64,000 nt of DNA from Caldifarciminota bacterium (lineage in GTDB: Bacteria; Hydrothermota; UBA3073; JACQXS01; JAGMCI01): NCBI GenBank assembly GCA_023129325.1, contig JAGMCI010000042.1:17136-81135 (forward strand), read 5' to 3'. Made by a program: the position numbers and the translations under genes. Positions 27,483-36,830 of this stretch are shown here, piece after piece (positions within the stretch are counted from its first letter, which is position 1; each line of letters begins with the position of its first letter). The notes under the pieces were generated by a model. It did not search any database, was not told the origin of the DNA, and saw only the letters and a program-made list of their open reading frames with translations.

Positions 27483-28493
27483 TCACCATAAGTTCATCAC
27501 TTCTTTTACTTCTTTTAAGGTTTTTCCCGCTTCTTTTTTGGCCCTTATTGAACCTTCTTTTAATATCTCATCTATATTTTTATCTTTCAATTTAACACAT
27601 TGCTCTCTGTATGGAGCAAGAGTCTTATTTATAAGTTTTATGGCTTCTTCCTTACAACTCACACATCCAATCTTCCCTTTTATACAGTCTTTCCTTATTT
27701 CTTCACTTTTTTGTGAGTTTATAAGTTTATGATAAGCAAATACAACACATCCATTGGGATGTCCAACATCTTCCTTGTGTATCTTTGTGGGGTCAGTAAA
27801 TGCACGCATTACTTTTTCTCTAATTCCCTCTAATTTTTCATCTACCAAAATTGCATTATTCAACGACTTAGACATCTTACGTCCATCAATTCCTGGAATT
27901 TTAGGGAACTTTGTGAGCAAGGAGATAGGTTCAGGAAATACATGTCCATAAATGGAATTAAATCTGCGTGCAATTTGTCTTGTGAGTTCAACATGTGCTA
28001 ATTGGTCCTCTCCAACAGGAACCGCATCTGCCTTATAAGCAAGTATATCTGCAGCTTGAAGGACAGGATAACCTAAAAGGCCATAATTTATCTTACCTTG
28101 TAATTTTAGATCTTTCACTTGTTCTTTGAGTGTTGGATTCCGTTCTAACCAAGATACAGGGGTAATCATTGAGAAAAGCAGATGGAGTTCAGTATGTTCA
28201 AGCACTCTTGATTGGACAAATATAGTGGATTTTTCAGGAGAAATACCACAAGCAATCCAGTTAGCCGCCATTTCTCTCACTCTTTCTTTCATCCCTTCAG
28301 TATGATTATAACTTGTGGTAAGGGCATGTAAGTCAGCAATTTCATAAAAGCACTCATGAGTCTCTTGTAATTTAACCCAATTTGTAAGTGCCCCAAATAA
28401 AATTCCAATGTGAATCTTGCCAGTAGCTCTATCACCAGATAAGACCCTCTGGCGGACTACTCTCTTTTTCACCTTAGTAACATGCTTTTCCAT
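27483..28493 (-). CDS. trpS: Tryptophanyl-tRNA synthetase
   Basis: RVLSGDRATGKIHIGILFGAL, GEDQLAHVELTRQIARRFN, KMSKSLNNAI. Confidence 0.97.
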   Translation of the reverse strand: MEKHVTKVKKRVVRQRVLSGDRATGKIHIGILFGALTNWVKLQETHECFYEIADLHALTTSYNHTEGMKERVREMAANWIACGISPEKSTIFVQSRVLEHTELHLLFSMITPVSWLERNPTLKEQVKDLKLQGKINYGLLGYPVLQAADILAYKADAVPVGEDQLAHVELTRQIARRFNSIYGHVFPEPISLLTKFPKIPGIDGRKMSKSLNNAILVDEKLEGIREKVMRAFTDPTKIHKEDVGHPNGCVVFAYHKLINSQKSEEIRKDCIKGKIGCVSCKEEAIKLINKTLAPYREQCVKLKDKNIDEILKEGSIRAKKEAGKTLKEVKEVMNLW

Positions 28494-28600
28494 AATTTAA
28501 CAACGAATAAAAGGATTCCTATAAAAAGGACAAAAAGTAAAATTAAAGGCCATAAAGATAATTTAATTTCACGTTTAGAAAAAAACTTTCTTTCAAACAT
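28469..28600 (-). CDS. Small 43-aa single-TM ORF overlapping the trpS start
   Basis: MFERKFFSKREIKLSLWPLILLFVLFIGILLFVVKLWKSMLLR*; sits 6 nt downstream of a TTGACA-N17-TAGAGT promoter. Confidence 0.45.
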   Translation of the reverse strand: MFERKFFSKREIKLSLWPLILLFVLFIGILLFVVKLWKSMLLR

Positions 28601-28606
28601 TGAAAT

Positions 28607-28635
28607 ACTCTACTACCTAAATATAAATTTGTCAA
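28607..28635 (-). promoter_or_regulatory. Predicted sigma70 promoter upstream of small ORF/trpS
   Basis: TTGACA-N17-TAGAGT on minus strand. Confidence 0.6.
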
Positions 28636-28734
28636 GTTTTTTTTTAGCTTGTTTGGTAAAAAATAAAATATACGAAAAATATGAGAAGAAAGGTTAATAG
28701 GAACTCTGTTTACTAAAAATAATCTTAAAGAGAA

Positions 28735-28819
28735 TGCCGGGGAGGGGATTTGAACCCCTACACCCACAAGGAGCGCTAGCCCCTCAAGCTAGTGCGTCTA
28801 CCAGTTCCGCCACCCCGGC
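28735..28819 (-). tRNA. tRNA-Leu (anticodon GAG)
   Basis: GCCGGGGTGGCGGAACTGGTAGACGCACTAGCTTGAGGGGCTAGCGCTCCTTGTGGGTGTAGGGGTTCAAATCCCCTCCCCGGCA: acceptor stem, long variable arm, TTCAAAT T-loop; CCA not encoded. Confidence 0.96.
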
Positions 28820-28845
28820 AACTTAAATTTAATATATAATAAAAC

Positions 28846-29421
28846 TTATTGTATGTCAAGTTTTTCAAGAATATCTTTGAACTTTTTTTTAAAACTTTCT
28901 ATGTCATCATTATTTTCAATTATGAAATTTGGCGATTTTAATCCATCAGGTAATTGAGATTTTACTATGAATTTGATTTCTTTTTGTGTATAACCTGAGT
29001 TCAATAATCTTTTTAATCTTTTTTCATAACTTGAAGTTACAAGAATAATTTTATCAAACCAACTTTCTATTCCCCATTCATAAATCAAGGCACAGTCAAT
29101 AACTAACATTTTATTTGCACGATGCAATACCATTCTTTTCTTTAATTCCTTTACAAGCGATGCCTGAATTATAGAGTCAAACAATTTCTTTTTATCGGGG
29201 TAACTAAATACTAATTTCCCAAGTTTTTTACGGTCAATTTCGCTCCGCCTCTGGCGGATTAATATTTTATCGCCAAAAGCTTTAATTAATTCAGTTCTCT
29301 TTTTCTCCAATGCTTTCCAACCAAGTTTATCCACATCTATAATTTCAGCACCTTGTTCTTTAAAAAAAGAAACTAAAGTCGATTTCCCAACTCCAATTCC
29401 TCCTGTTATCCCAATTATCAT
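28846..29421 (-). CDS. coaE: Dephospho-CoA kinase
   Basis: MIIGITGGIGVGKSTLVSFF, EIIDVDKLGW, EIDRKKLGKLVF; ORF track start 29445 adds 8 likely untranslated codons. Confidence 0.92.
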   Translation of the reverse strand: MIIGITGGIGVGKSTLVSFFKEQGAEIIDVDKLGWKALEKKRTELIKAFGDKILIRQRRSEIDRKKLGKLVFSYPDKKKLFDSIIQASLVKELKKRMVLHRANKMLVIDCALIYEWGIESWFDKIILVTSSYEKRLKRLLNSGYTQKEIKFIVKSQLPDGLKSPNFIIENNDDIESFKKKFKDILEKLDIQ

Positions 29422-29511
29422 AAGAAATACTAAATAAGGAATCAAGGAGTCAGGAAAAACTCGAATCCTTGAACCCTTGAACCCTTGAACCCTATTTTAA
29501 TTATAATTTTA

Positions 29512-32142
29512 TTAATGGGCTTTATACCAATTTTTACCTATTCCGATATCTACCACAACCGGAACTTCAAGTTTTAAAGCATGTTCCATTTCATCTCTTA
29601 TTATTTTTTTTATCCTATCAATTTCTTTTTCAAAAACTTCAAAAACAAGTTCATCGTGGACTTGAATTATCATATTTGATTTAAAATCTTTAATATGTTC
29701 ATAAATCCTTATCATTGCAATTTTTATCATATCAGCGGCTGAACCCTGAATGGGGGCATTTATAGCCACACGCTCCTCAAATTCTCTTACATTAGCATTG
29801 GAAGAATTAATCCCCTTAAGCCATCTTTTTCTTCCCAGCAAAGTTTCTACATAACCATCTTGATGTGCTTTTTCTAATTTTTGGTTTATCCATTGTTTGA
29901 CACCAGGATACATAAGGAAATAGGATGCTATAAAATTACTTGCTTTTTCAACGCTAATTTTAAGCCGTTGCGATAATCCATAAGGACCCATTCCGTAAAC
30001 AATTCCAAAATTTACTACCTTAGCTTTATTCCGCTCCACAGAAGTCACACGGGATCTTGAAATACCAAAGATTAAACCTGCTGTTTTTGTATGTATATCT
30101 TCATTATGATTAAAAGCTTTTATAAGAGCGGAATCTTTAGATAGTGATGCTAATATTCTAAGTTCTATTTGAGAATAATCAGCTGATAAAATATAATAAT
30201 TAGGAGGAGCAATAAATCCTTTCCTTATTTCTCTTTTTGGAATATTTTGTAAATTTGGATTAGTAGATGATAATCTTCCAGTTGCTACCACAGTTTGTTC
30301 CCATTTAGTATGTATTCTGGATTTGGAATCTTTTAACTTTGGGATAGCATCAAGGTAAGTGGACTTCAATTTAAAAAGTTCACGGTATTCAAGAACTTTT
30401 TTGGGAACATCGTAATTCTGAGATAGTTCTTCAAGAACTCTCTGGTCAGTAGAATAACCAGTTTTAGTTCGTCTTGACTTAGGAAGTTTAAGTTTGTCAA
30501 AAAGAATGTGCCCAATTTGCTTTGGAGACCTTAAATTAAACTCCTCTCCAGTAAGTGAATAAATTTCTGTCTCAATCTTTTTAAGTCTCACGGCTAATTT
30601 ATTTGATTCGGTTTTAAAATAATTACTATCTATAAGAACACCTGTTTTTTCCATTTCAGAAAGAACTCTTGCCAGAGGAGATTCAACTTCCCGAAAGAGT
30701 TTGCAAAACTTATTTTTTTCTAATTCATCTCTTAAGACTTTATAAAGACTATAACTTGCACTTGCTCTTTCTTTAAGGTAAATAGCAATTTCTGACTCGG
30801 AAAGTTCCTTTTTCTCATCAAATTCTGAAAGTGGGACTCCAAGCCATACAATAGATAAATTATCAATTGAATGGTTTTTTATTTCTGGTTTTAGTAAGTA
30901 AGATGCTAAACTAAGGTCAAAAACATTTTGACAATCAAATTTTTTAAATAGACCCTTGGAATCAGAAACAATCTTTTGAATTGATGAATTATTCATTAGC
31001 GATCGCAGGAGTGTATTGCTATACGCTCCTACCTGAAAGACAAATGCTTTGCTTTTTTCATTAGAGAAAGCGAAATAAGAATCATAAAAAGCTATACTTA
31101 CTGTTTTTTTTATTGCCTTTAAGAAATCAGTTAAATTAGTCTCAAACGCACGATTTGAAATCGTGCCTACAACATTTTGATAGAGTGAGGGCTTTGAGAA
31201 CAATGGAGTATTTTCTTTACCCGCCTGCTCGCCTCGCTGAAGCTTCTGCCCGCCTTGACTCGTGGGCGAGGCAGGTAAAGCGGGCTGTCCATCGGGCAGG
31301 GAAGCAAATTTTTTTATCAATGAAAAGAATTCAAGTTCTTTTAAAATTGAAAAAAGAGAATCTCTATCAATTTTACCTATTTTCAGAGCATTTAGTTTAA
31401 GCTTAACATTTACTTTTGTTTGAATCGTAGTAAGTTTTTTTGAAAGTAAAGCTTGTTCCTTAAATTTTTCAAGAGTATCCTTTAATTTTTCATTCTTGAT
31501 TTCAGAAGAGTTATTAAATATCTTATCTAAATCACCAAATTGAGTAATTAGATTAATTGCTGTCTTGGGACCTATTCCCGGAACACCTGGAATGTTATCT
31601 ATTGTATCTCCAGTTAAAGCAAGAAAATCCGGAACAAAAGATGCAGGAATACCAAGTTTATCCTTGGCATGAACAAACTTAAAATCACGGGACCTAAAAA
31701 TTTTTATATCATTTGATTCAAGCTGAAGAAAATCTTTATCATCAGAAAAAACTATTGCCTCAAATCCCTGCGATTCTGCTAATTTTGCCACTGTTCCTAT
31801 TACATCGTCAGCTTCAACTCCCTCTTGCTCAATCACTTTTATACCTAAATGTTTAACAATTTCTTTAATTATAGGCAACTGAGACTTTAATTCAGACGGC
31901 ATCTTTGAACGCGTTGCTTTATATTCTTTAAATTGCTTATGCCGAAAAGTTGGACCTTCAGTATCAAATGATACAAGCATATATTCAGGTTTTTTCTCAT
32001 TTAAGAGCTTAAGCAAAGAATTTACAAATCCAAATACAGCCGATGTATTTTCTCCTTTTGAATTGCGAAGTGGATTTCTCATAAAAGCAAAAAAAGAACG
32101 ATAAACAAGTGAACTGCCATCAATAAGCCATAAAGTATTCAT
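29512..32142 (-). CDS. polA: DNA polymerase I
   Basis: 5' nuclease domain (VVSFDTEGPTFRH, GVEADDVIGTVA), polymerase motifs SADYSQIELRILA, RNKAKVVNFGIVYGMG, VHDELVFEV. Confidence 0.97.
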   Translation of the reverse strand: MNTLWLIDGSSLVYRSFFAFMRNPLRNSKGENTSAVFGFVNSLLKLLNEKKPEYMLVSFDTEGPTFRHKQFKEYKATRSKMPSELKSQLPIIKEIVKHLGIKVIEQEGVEADDVIGTVAKLAESQGFEAIVFSDDKDFLQLESNDIKIFRSRDFKFVHAKDKLGIPASFVPDFLALTGDTIDNIPGVPGIGPKTAINLITQFGDLDKIFNNSSEIKNEKLKDTLEKFKEQALLSKKLTTIQTKVNVKLKLNALKIGKIDRDSLFSILKELEFFSLIKKFASLPDGQPALPASPTSQGGQKLQRGEQAGKENTPLFSKPSLYQNVVGTISNRAFETNLTDFLKAIKKTVSIAFYDSYFAFSNEKSKAFVFQVGAYSNTLLRSLMNNSSIQKIVSDSKGLFKKFDCQNVFDLSLASYLLKPEIKNHSIDNLSIVWLGVPLSEFDEKKELSESEIAIYLKERASASYSLYKVLRDELEKNKFCKLFREVESPLARVLSEMEKTGVLIDSNYFKTESNKLAVRLKKIETEIYSLTGEEFNLRSPKQIGHILFDKLKLPKSRRTKTGYSTDQRVLEELSQNYDVPKKVLEYRELFKLKSTYLDAIPKLKDSKSRIHTKWEQTVVATGRLSSTNPNLQNIPKREIRKGFIAPPNYYILSADYSQIELRILASLSKDSALIKAFNHNEDIHTKTAGLIFGISRSRVTSVERNKAKVVNFGIVYGMGPYGLSQRLKISVEKASNFIASYFLMYPGVKQWINQKLEKAHQDGYVETLLGRKRWLKGINSSNANVREFEERVAINAPIQGSAADMIKIAMIRIYEHIKDFKSNMIIQVHDELVFEVFEKEIDRIKKIIRDEMEHALKLEVPVVVDIGIGKNWYKAH
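31007..31032. repeat. GTAG-type palindrome in polA
   Basis: aggagtgtattgctatacgctcctac encodes VGAYSNTLL. Confidence 0.9.
31148..31170 (-). repeat. GTAG-GCACGATTTCAAATCGTGC palindrome in polA
   Basis: gcacgatttgaaatcgtgcctac. Confidence 0.85.
31219..31302 (-). repeat. GC-rich CCTGCC/GGCGGG palindrome cluster in polA
   Basis: cccgcctgctcgcctcgctgaagcttctgcccgccttgactcgtgggcgaggcaggtaaagcgggctgtccatcgggcagg. Confidence 0.85.
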
Positions 32143-33227
32143 AATTTAAATTCTAAATTATTTAAACGATGAAGGGCATTAAGTTTTTCACGCTGCCCAA
32201 TTTTTGCCCGAGATATAGCTCGTTCTAAAACTGCGATAGTTTGCTCATAATTATTTTTATCTACTGGATAAGGATATCCATCTTTACCTCCATGGGCAAA
32301 ACTAAATCGTGCTGGGTCTTTAAAGCTTGGAGATTTACCATATATAACTTCACTTGCCAATGAAAGAGCCCTTATGGTCTTTGGCCCAACTCCCTTGAGA
32401 CCCAATAAAGTCTCAAAATTTTCCGGCTGTCTCTCATAAGTCTTTTCAAAAATCCGATAGAGTCTATCAGGGTTTATATCTGAAAGAAGAATTTCATGTC
32501 TTGAAGGGAAATTTAAACTTTGTATCTTCTTAAGTTCACGAACAAATTTATCCGGTTTTTCTTTGGAGAGCTTGGTTGCCATTTCCCGATTAGCTTTATG
32601 CCCTTTAGCTACGGTATTTAAGACAAGCTCTTCTATATGAGTAGCTGAAATAGCATTATGAGGGTCACTAACAAATGAGACAGGAACTTCAGGGTTTTTA
32701 GTAAACCAGTGATAGCGTCTTGCAAATCTGGTCTCTAAATTCATTCCCTGCTGAACAACTGCCCATTCACCATTCTTAGTAAAAAAGAAAGTATGATGAT
32801 AAATTTGATACCCATCCTGAAGTCCTGAAGAATCAACTTTAGCAGACATCCTTGAAGCATACATAAGTGACTCTGGATTTACATTTATAAATTTACTCTT
32901 TTGCTCTATTTCTTGGGGTGTCTTCCTTGAAGTTTTACCCTTTCCGCCTGCGACAAAGAGACCAATTTCAGATTCAATTCCCTTTACTCCCTCCTTTAAG
33001 GCACCGCATACAGTTGTAGTTACGCCTGAAGAATGCCAATCAAAGCCAAGTAAGGCACCAAAAGATTGAAACCAAAAAGGAGAAGATATTTTTTTTAAAA
33101 ATTCAACTGCTCCAAACTCATCAACAATTATTATAGTAATCTCACGCGCTAACTTTCGCATCTTGTCAAAAAGCCAGCGAGGTGCTTTTCCATAATGCAA
33201 AGGCAAATTAGCCACTCCAGTCCTCAT
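32139..33227 (-). CDS. DUF763 domain-containing protein
   Basis: MRTGVANLPLHYGKAPRWLFDKMRKLAREI; HEIL, helix-hairpin-helix-like LLGLKGVGPKTIRALSL. Confidence 0.85.
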   Translation of the reverse strand: MRTGVANLPLHYGKAPRWLFDKMRKLAREITIIIVDEFGAVEFLKKISSPFWFQSFGALLGFDWHSSGVTTTVCGALKEGVKGIESEIGLFVAGGKGKTSRKTPQEIEQKSKFINVNPESLMYASRMSAKVDSSGLQDGYQIYHHTFFFTKNGEWAVVQQGMNLETRFARRYHWFTKNPEVPVSFVSDPHNAISATHIEELVLNTVAKGHKANREMATKLSKEKPDKFVRELKKIQSLNFPSRHEILLSDINPDRLYRIFEKTYERQPENFETLLGLKGVGPKTIRALSLASEVIYGKSPSFKDPARFSFAHGGKDGYPYPVDKNNYEQTIAVLERAISRAKIGQREKLNALHRLNNLEFKL

Positions 33228-33359
33228 TTTTCTCCGCGCTCTCTGCGGTTCATTTTGGCATTTTTACCTGCCTGTCGTCCATTAGCTAACGGACTCTATT
33301 AGACAGAACAGCAACTTATCTCTCTTGTGGAAATCTTGTGCCAATCTGTGGTTACTTAT

Positions 33360-34691
33360 TTACTGTTTTATGAAACCTGTATTAAGTTCACCATTCTTAA
33401 ATCGCTCATCTTTAATTATCTCAAGATGAAAGGGGATGGTGGTATGAATACCTTCTACTAAAAATTCATTCAATGCTCGTTCAAGTCGGGCTATACATTT
33501 ATCTCTTGTCTCATCATAAGCAATGAGTTTGGCTATTAAAGAATCGTAATTGCTTGGGACTTCATATTCTCCGTATATGTGGGTCTCAACCCTAATTCCT
33601 GGACCACCTGGAATATAAAGTCCTTTAATTTGTCCAGGAGATGGTCTAAAACCATTGTTTGGGTCTTCTGCGTTAATTCTACATTCGATAGCGTGTCCTT
33701 TAATGTTCACATCTTTTTGTTTAAAGCTTAATTTCTCACCAGATGCAATTTTTAACTGTTCCTTTACAATATCAATTCTTGTAACCATCTCAGTTACAGG
33801 ATGCTCTACTTGGATTCTGGTGTTCATCTCCAAGAAATAAAAGTTTTTATCTTTATCCAGCAAAAATTCAACCGTTCCGGCTGACCTGTAATTTATAGCT
33901 TTAGTAACTGCCACAGCATAAGCACCAATCTTTTCTCTCATCTCAGGTGTAACAGCAGGAGAAGGAGACTCTTCAATAAGTTTTTGATGTCTCCGCTGAA
34001 TTGAACACTCTCTTTCACCAAGCCAGACAATATTGTTATGTTCATCAGCCAAAATTTGAACTTCAATATGTCTTGGATTCTCAAGATATTTTTCAATATA
34101 AACTTTATCATTTCCAAAGGCAACTTTAGCTTCTTGTCTTGCAATGGAAAGTAATTTTTTCAACTTTTTTTGATTATCAACAATTCGCATACCTCTTCCA
34201 CCTCCACCCATAGCTGCTTTTATTATAACAGGATACCCGATATTTTTTGCAATTTGACTTACTTCTTTAAATGACTCATTTGATACAGTTCCTCCCGGTA
34301 TTATAGGAATGCCTGATTTTCTTGCAATCTCACGAGCATTCACCTTATCGCCAGCGGCAAGGATTGAAGATGAGGTTGGACCTATGAATTTAAACCCATT
34401 TTCTTTACAAATTTCAGCAAATTTTGGATTTTCGGCTAAAAAGCCATAGCCAGGGTGCACTGCTTCAACACCAGTTATCTCGCAAGCACTGATTATGCGA
34501 GGAATAGCGAGATAGGAAAGTAACGGTGAGGCAGGCCCAATACAAACTGCCTCATCAGCAAATTTTGTGTGTAAAGAATTGGTATCTGCTTCAGAATAGA
34601 TAGCTACTGTTTCAATTCCCAATTCTTTACAAGCTCTTATAATACGGAGTGCTATCTCACCTCGATTTGCTATAAGAACTTTTCTTAACAT
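33360..34691 (-). CDS. accC: Acetyl-CoA carboxylase biotin carboxylase subunit
   Basis: VLIANRGEIALRIIRACKELGIETVAIYSEAD, MGGGGRGMRIV, EMNTRIQVEHPVTE. Confidence 0.97.
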   Translation of the reverse strand: MLRKVLIANRGEIALRIIRACKELGIETVAIYSEADTNSLHTKFADEAVCIGPASPLLSYLAIPRIISACEITGVEAVHPGYGFLAENPKFAEICKENGFKFIGPTSSSILAAGDKVNAREIARKSGIPIIPGGTVSNESFKEVSQIAKNIGYPVIIKAAMGGGGRGMRIVDNQKKLKKLLSIARQEAKVAFGNDKVYIEKYLENPRHIEVQILADEHNNIVWLGERECSIQRRHQKLIEESPSPAVTPEMREKIGAYAVAVTKAINYRSAGTVEFLLDKDKNFYFLEMNTRIQVEHPVTEMVTRIDIVKEQLKIASGEKLSFKQKDVNIKGHAIECRINAEDPNNGFRPSPGQIKGLYIPGGPGIRVETHIYGEYEVPSNYDSLIAKLIAYDETRDKCIARLERALNEFLVEGIHTTIPFHLEIIKDERFKNGELNTGFIKQ

Positions 34692-34703
34692 TGCAGGATA
34701 GGT

Positions 34704-35150
34704 CTATGCTGGTTCAATTAAGAAGAGTTTCTGTCCATATTCAACAGGCTCTTCATTCTTTGGAAGAACCTTTTTAATTATCCCACTTATTCCAGCCTCT
34801 ATTTCGTTCATCACTTTCATAGCTTCAATTACACAAACTACTTTATCAGGAGTAACTTTATCTCCAATTTCTACATATGGGGGAGCGCCAGGAGAAGGTG
34901 AAGAATAAAAAGTGCCAACCATTGGAGCTTTTATAGAGAAAAATTTCTCCTCAGGTTTTTCCACAGATTTCTTTTCTTCAACAAGAGTTTCCCTTTGAAG
35001 AGAACCTTGTGAAGGAATAACATTAACAGAAGGAGATGCAGCAAGTTTTTTAGTTATCCTAACTCTGCGAAAAAGCCCTTTTATTTCAAGCTCTTCGATA
35101 TTACTCTCCTCAACGAGTTTTATAATCTTTTTAAGTTTATTTAATTTCAT
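34704..35150 (-). CDS. accB: Biotin carboxyl carrier protein
   Basis: [21 protein letters not shown] biotinylation motif. Confidence 0.96.
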   Translation of the reverse strand: MKLNKLKKIIKLVEESNIEELEIKGLFRRVRITKKLAASPSVNVIPSQGSLQRETLVEEKKSVEKPEEKFFSIKAPMVGTFYSSPSPGAPPYVEIGDKVTPDKVVCVIEAMKVMNEIEAGISGIIKKVLPKNEEPVEYGQKLFLIEPA

Positions 35151-35162
35151 ACTCCCTCCAAT

Positions 35163-35444
35163 TTAAAAGCCTATTTCTTTATGTTCTCCTTGCGATATTT
35201 TTATCTCACCATGTTTCTTTTCATATTTTTCCATATTATCCTTTAAAGCTCTCATCAACAATTTTGCATGCGTTGGAGAGAGAATAATCCTCGAATAAAC
35301 TTTAGCTTTTTTGAGTCCGGGAAGAACGCGAGTAAAGTCAATAATAAACTCTGAAGATGAATGTGACACAATAGCAAGATTAGAATAAATCCCCTGTCCT
35401 GCTTCTTCCGGAAGCTCTATATTTATACGTTGTTTATTTTCCAT
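35163..35444 (-). CDS. DUF3467 domain-containing protein
   Basis: GIYSNLAIVSHSSSEFIIDFTRVLPGLKKAKVYSRIILSPTHAKLLMRALKDN. Confidence 0.85.
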   Translation of the reverse strand: MENKQRINIELPEEAGQGIYSNLAIVSHSSSEFIIDFTRVLPGLKKAKVYSRIILSPTHAKLLMRALKDNMEKYEKKHGEIKISQGEHKEIGF

Positions 35445-35464
35445 CTTACCCTCCTTAAATTTTT

Positions 35465-35492
35465 ATTATAAATTAACTTCAAGTATTGTCAA
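35465..35492 (-). promoter_or_regulatory. Consensus sigma70 promoter of DUF3467-accBC operon
   Basis: TTGACA-N16-TATAAT on minus strand, followed by AAGGAGGG SD. Confidence 0.75.
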
Positions 35493-35589
35493 GTTTTTTC
35501 TTGACCACCGCACAAAATACATTTGTGCGGGATCAGAAATTTTAATGCGTAAGTACCTCTTTCCAATCGGCACATTAGCAAAAAATTTC

Positions 35590-35618
35590 TTGACAATTAG
35601 GACTAATCAATGTAAAGT
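35590..35618 (+). promoter_or_regulatory. Predicted promoter of peptidase gene (apparently leaderless)
   Basis: TTGACA-N17-TAAAGT then 7 nt to in-frame GTG at 35626. Confidence 0.55.
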
Positions 35619-35625
35619 AAATGCA

Positions 35626-36759
35626 GTGAATTTGGGAACTGACTACAAAAAGCTACTTAAAACTGCTGAGTCTTGGAGAACAAGGATACTTTCAGACCTT
35701 ATTGCTCTCTCTGAAATTCCAGCTCCATCATTCAAAGAGGGAAAAAGAAGGAAAAAATTTACCCAACTTATGGAAAGGATAAATTTTGATAAACTTGAGC
35801 AAGATGGAGTAGGAAATATTATTGGGATTCGGAAAGGGAAAGGAAAGGGTGGAATTCTTGTTAGTGCTCACCTTGACACAGTATTTCCAGAGACTTTAAA
35901 TCATACTACAAGAATAAATATGAAAAAGGTATACGGTCCCTCAGTTGGTGATAATTCACTTGGATTAGCCTCAATCCTTGCTACGGGTGAGATACTTAAT
36001 GAATTAAAAATTACCACTCACCACGACCTTCTATTTGCCGGTACAGTGGGAGGTGAAACTAACTTACAAGGAATGAGAAAACTAATTGAAGAGCATGGAA
36101 AAGAACTTAAATATGTAATATGCGTTGAAGGACACGGATTAGGAAGAATTGATAATGTGGCAATTGGAAATATGAGGATGGAATTAAATATCAGAGTCAA
36201 AGAGGGACATAGTTTTCGAGATTTCGGAAGTCCCAATGCGATAGTCCTGATGAGTAAACTAATAAATAGATTTCTCTCAATTCCTAAAGTTTCAGTTCAC
36301 AAGGTAGCATTAAACATAAGTCATATTTATGGTGGAATTGCTTATGACTCAATTCCAATAAGTTGTAAAACAGGTATTGAACTTTCTTATAGAAACAAAA
36401 AAGCTTTCACAGATTTTTACAAGAAATTTAATACTACTATTTCTAAAATGGAAAAGGAAGAAGGAGTGAGAATTAAAAAGAGGGAAATTTCAAGTGCTCC
36501 CACTGGTAATATTTCAAGGTCTCATCAGCTTATCAAAGGGCTTATTAAAATTCATCATTATTTAGGTATTGAATCTAAGTTTGGATTTGGAAATACAGGT
36601 GGCAGTATTCCTTTATCACAAGGAATTCCAGCCGTGACTATAGGTATCACTCTTGGTTATGGTCTCCATTTGCCTGAAGAAAAGATAGAGATTAAGCCTA
36701 TAATAAAAGGAATTAAGCAATTATTACTTTTGATTCTTAATATAGACCGCATTAAGTGA
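35626..36759 (+). CDS. M20/M28-family metallopeptidase (peptidase T-like)
   Basis: GILVSAHLDTVFPE, GDNSLGLASILATGE, VGGETNLQGMR; ORF track start 35545, GTG 35626 preferred because the promoter lies inside the longer ORF. Confidence 0.85.
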   Translation: MNLGTDYKKLLKTAESWRTRILSDLIALSEIPAPSFKEGKRRKKFTQLMERINFDKLEQDGVGNIIGIRKGKGKGGILVSAHLDTVFPETLNHTTRINMKKVYGPSVGDNSLGLASILATGEILNELKITTHHDLLFAGTVGGETNLQGMRKLIEEHGKELKYVICVEGHGLGRIDNVAIGNMRMELNIRVKEGHSFRDFGSPNAIVLMSKLINRFLSIPKVSVHKVALNISHIYGGIAYDSIPISCKTGIELSYRNKKAFTDFYKKFNTTISKMEKEEGVRIKKREISSAPTGNISRSHQLIKGLIKIHHYLGIESKFGFGNTGGSIPLSQGIPAVTIGITLGYGLHLPEEKIEIKPIIKGIKQLLLLILNIDRIK

Positions 36760-36830
36760 GAAGCAGGAAGTAAGAAGTGGGAAGTGAAAGGTGAAATATA
36801 ATAAGAATATTAACATAAAACATTAAACCT

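Noticed and set aside
28735-28819. Hairpin-rich GC block that could be another palindromic element
   Set aside because: Folds as a complete class II tRNA-Leu with GAG anticodon.
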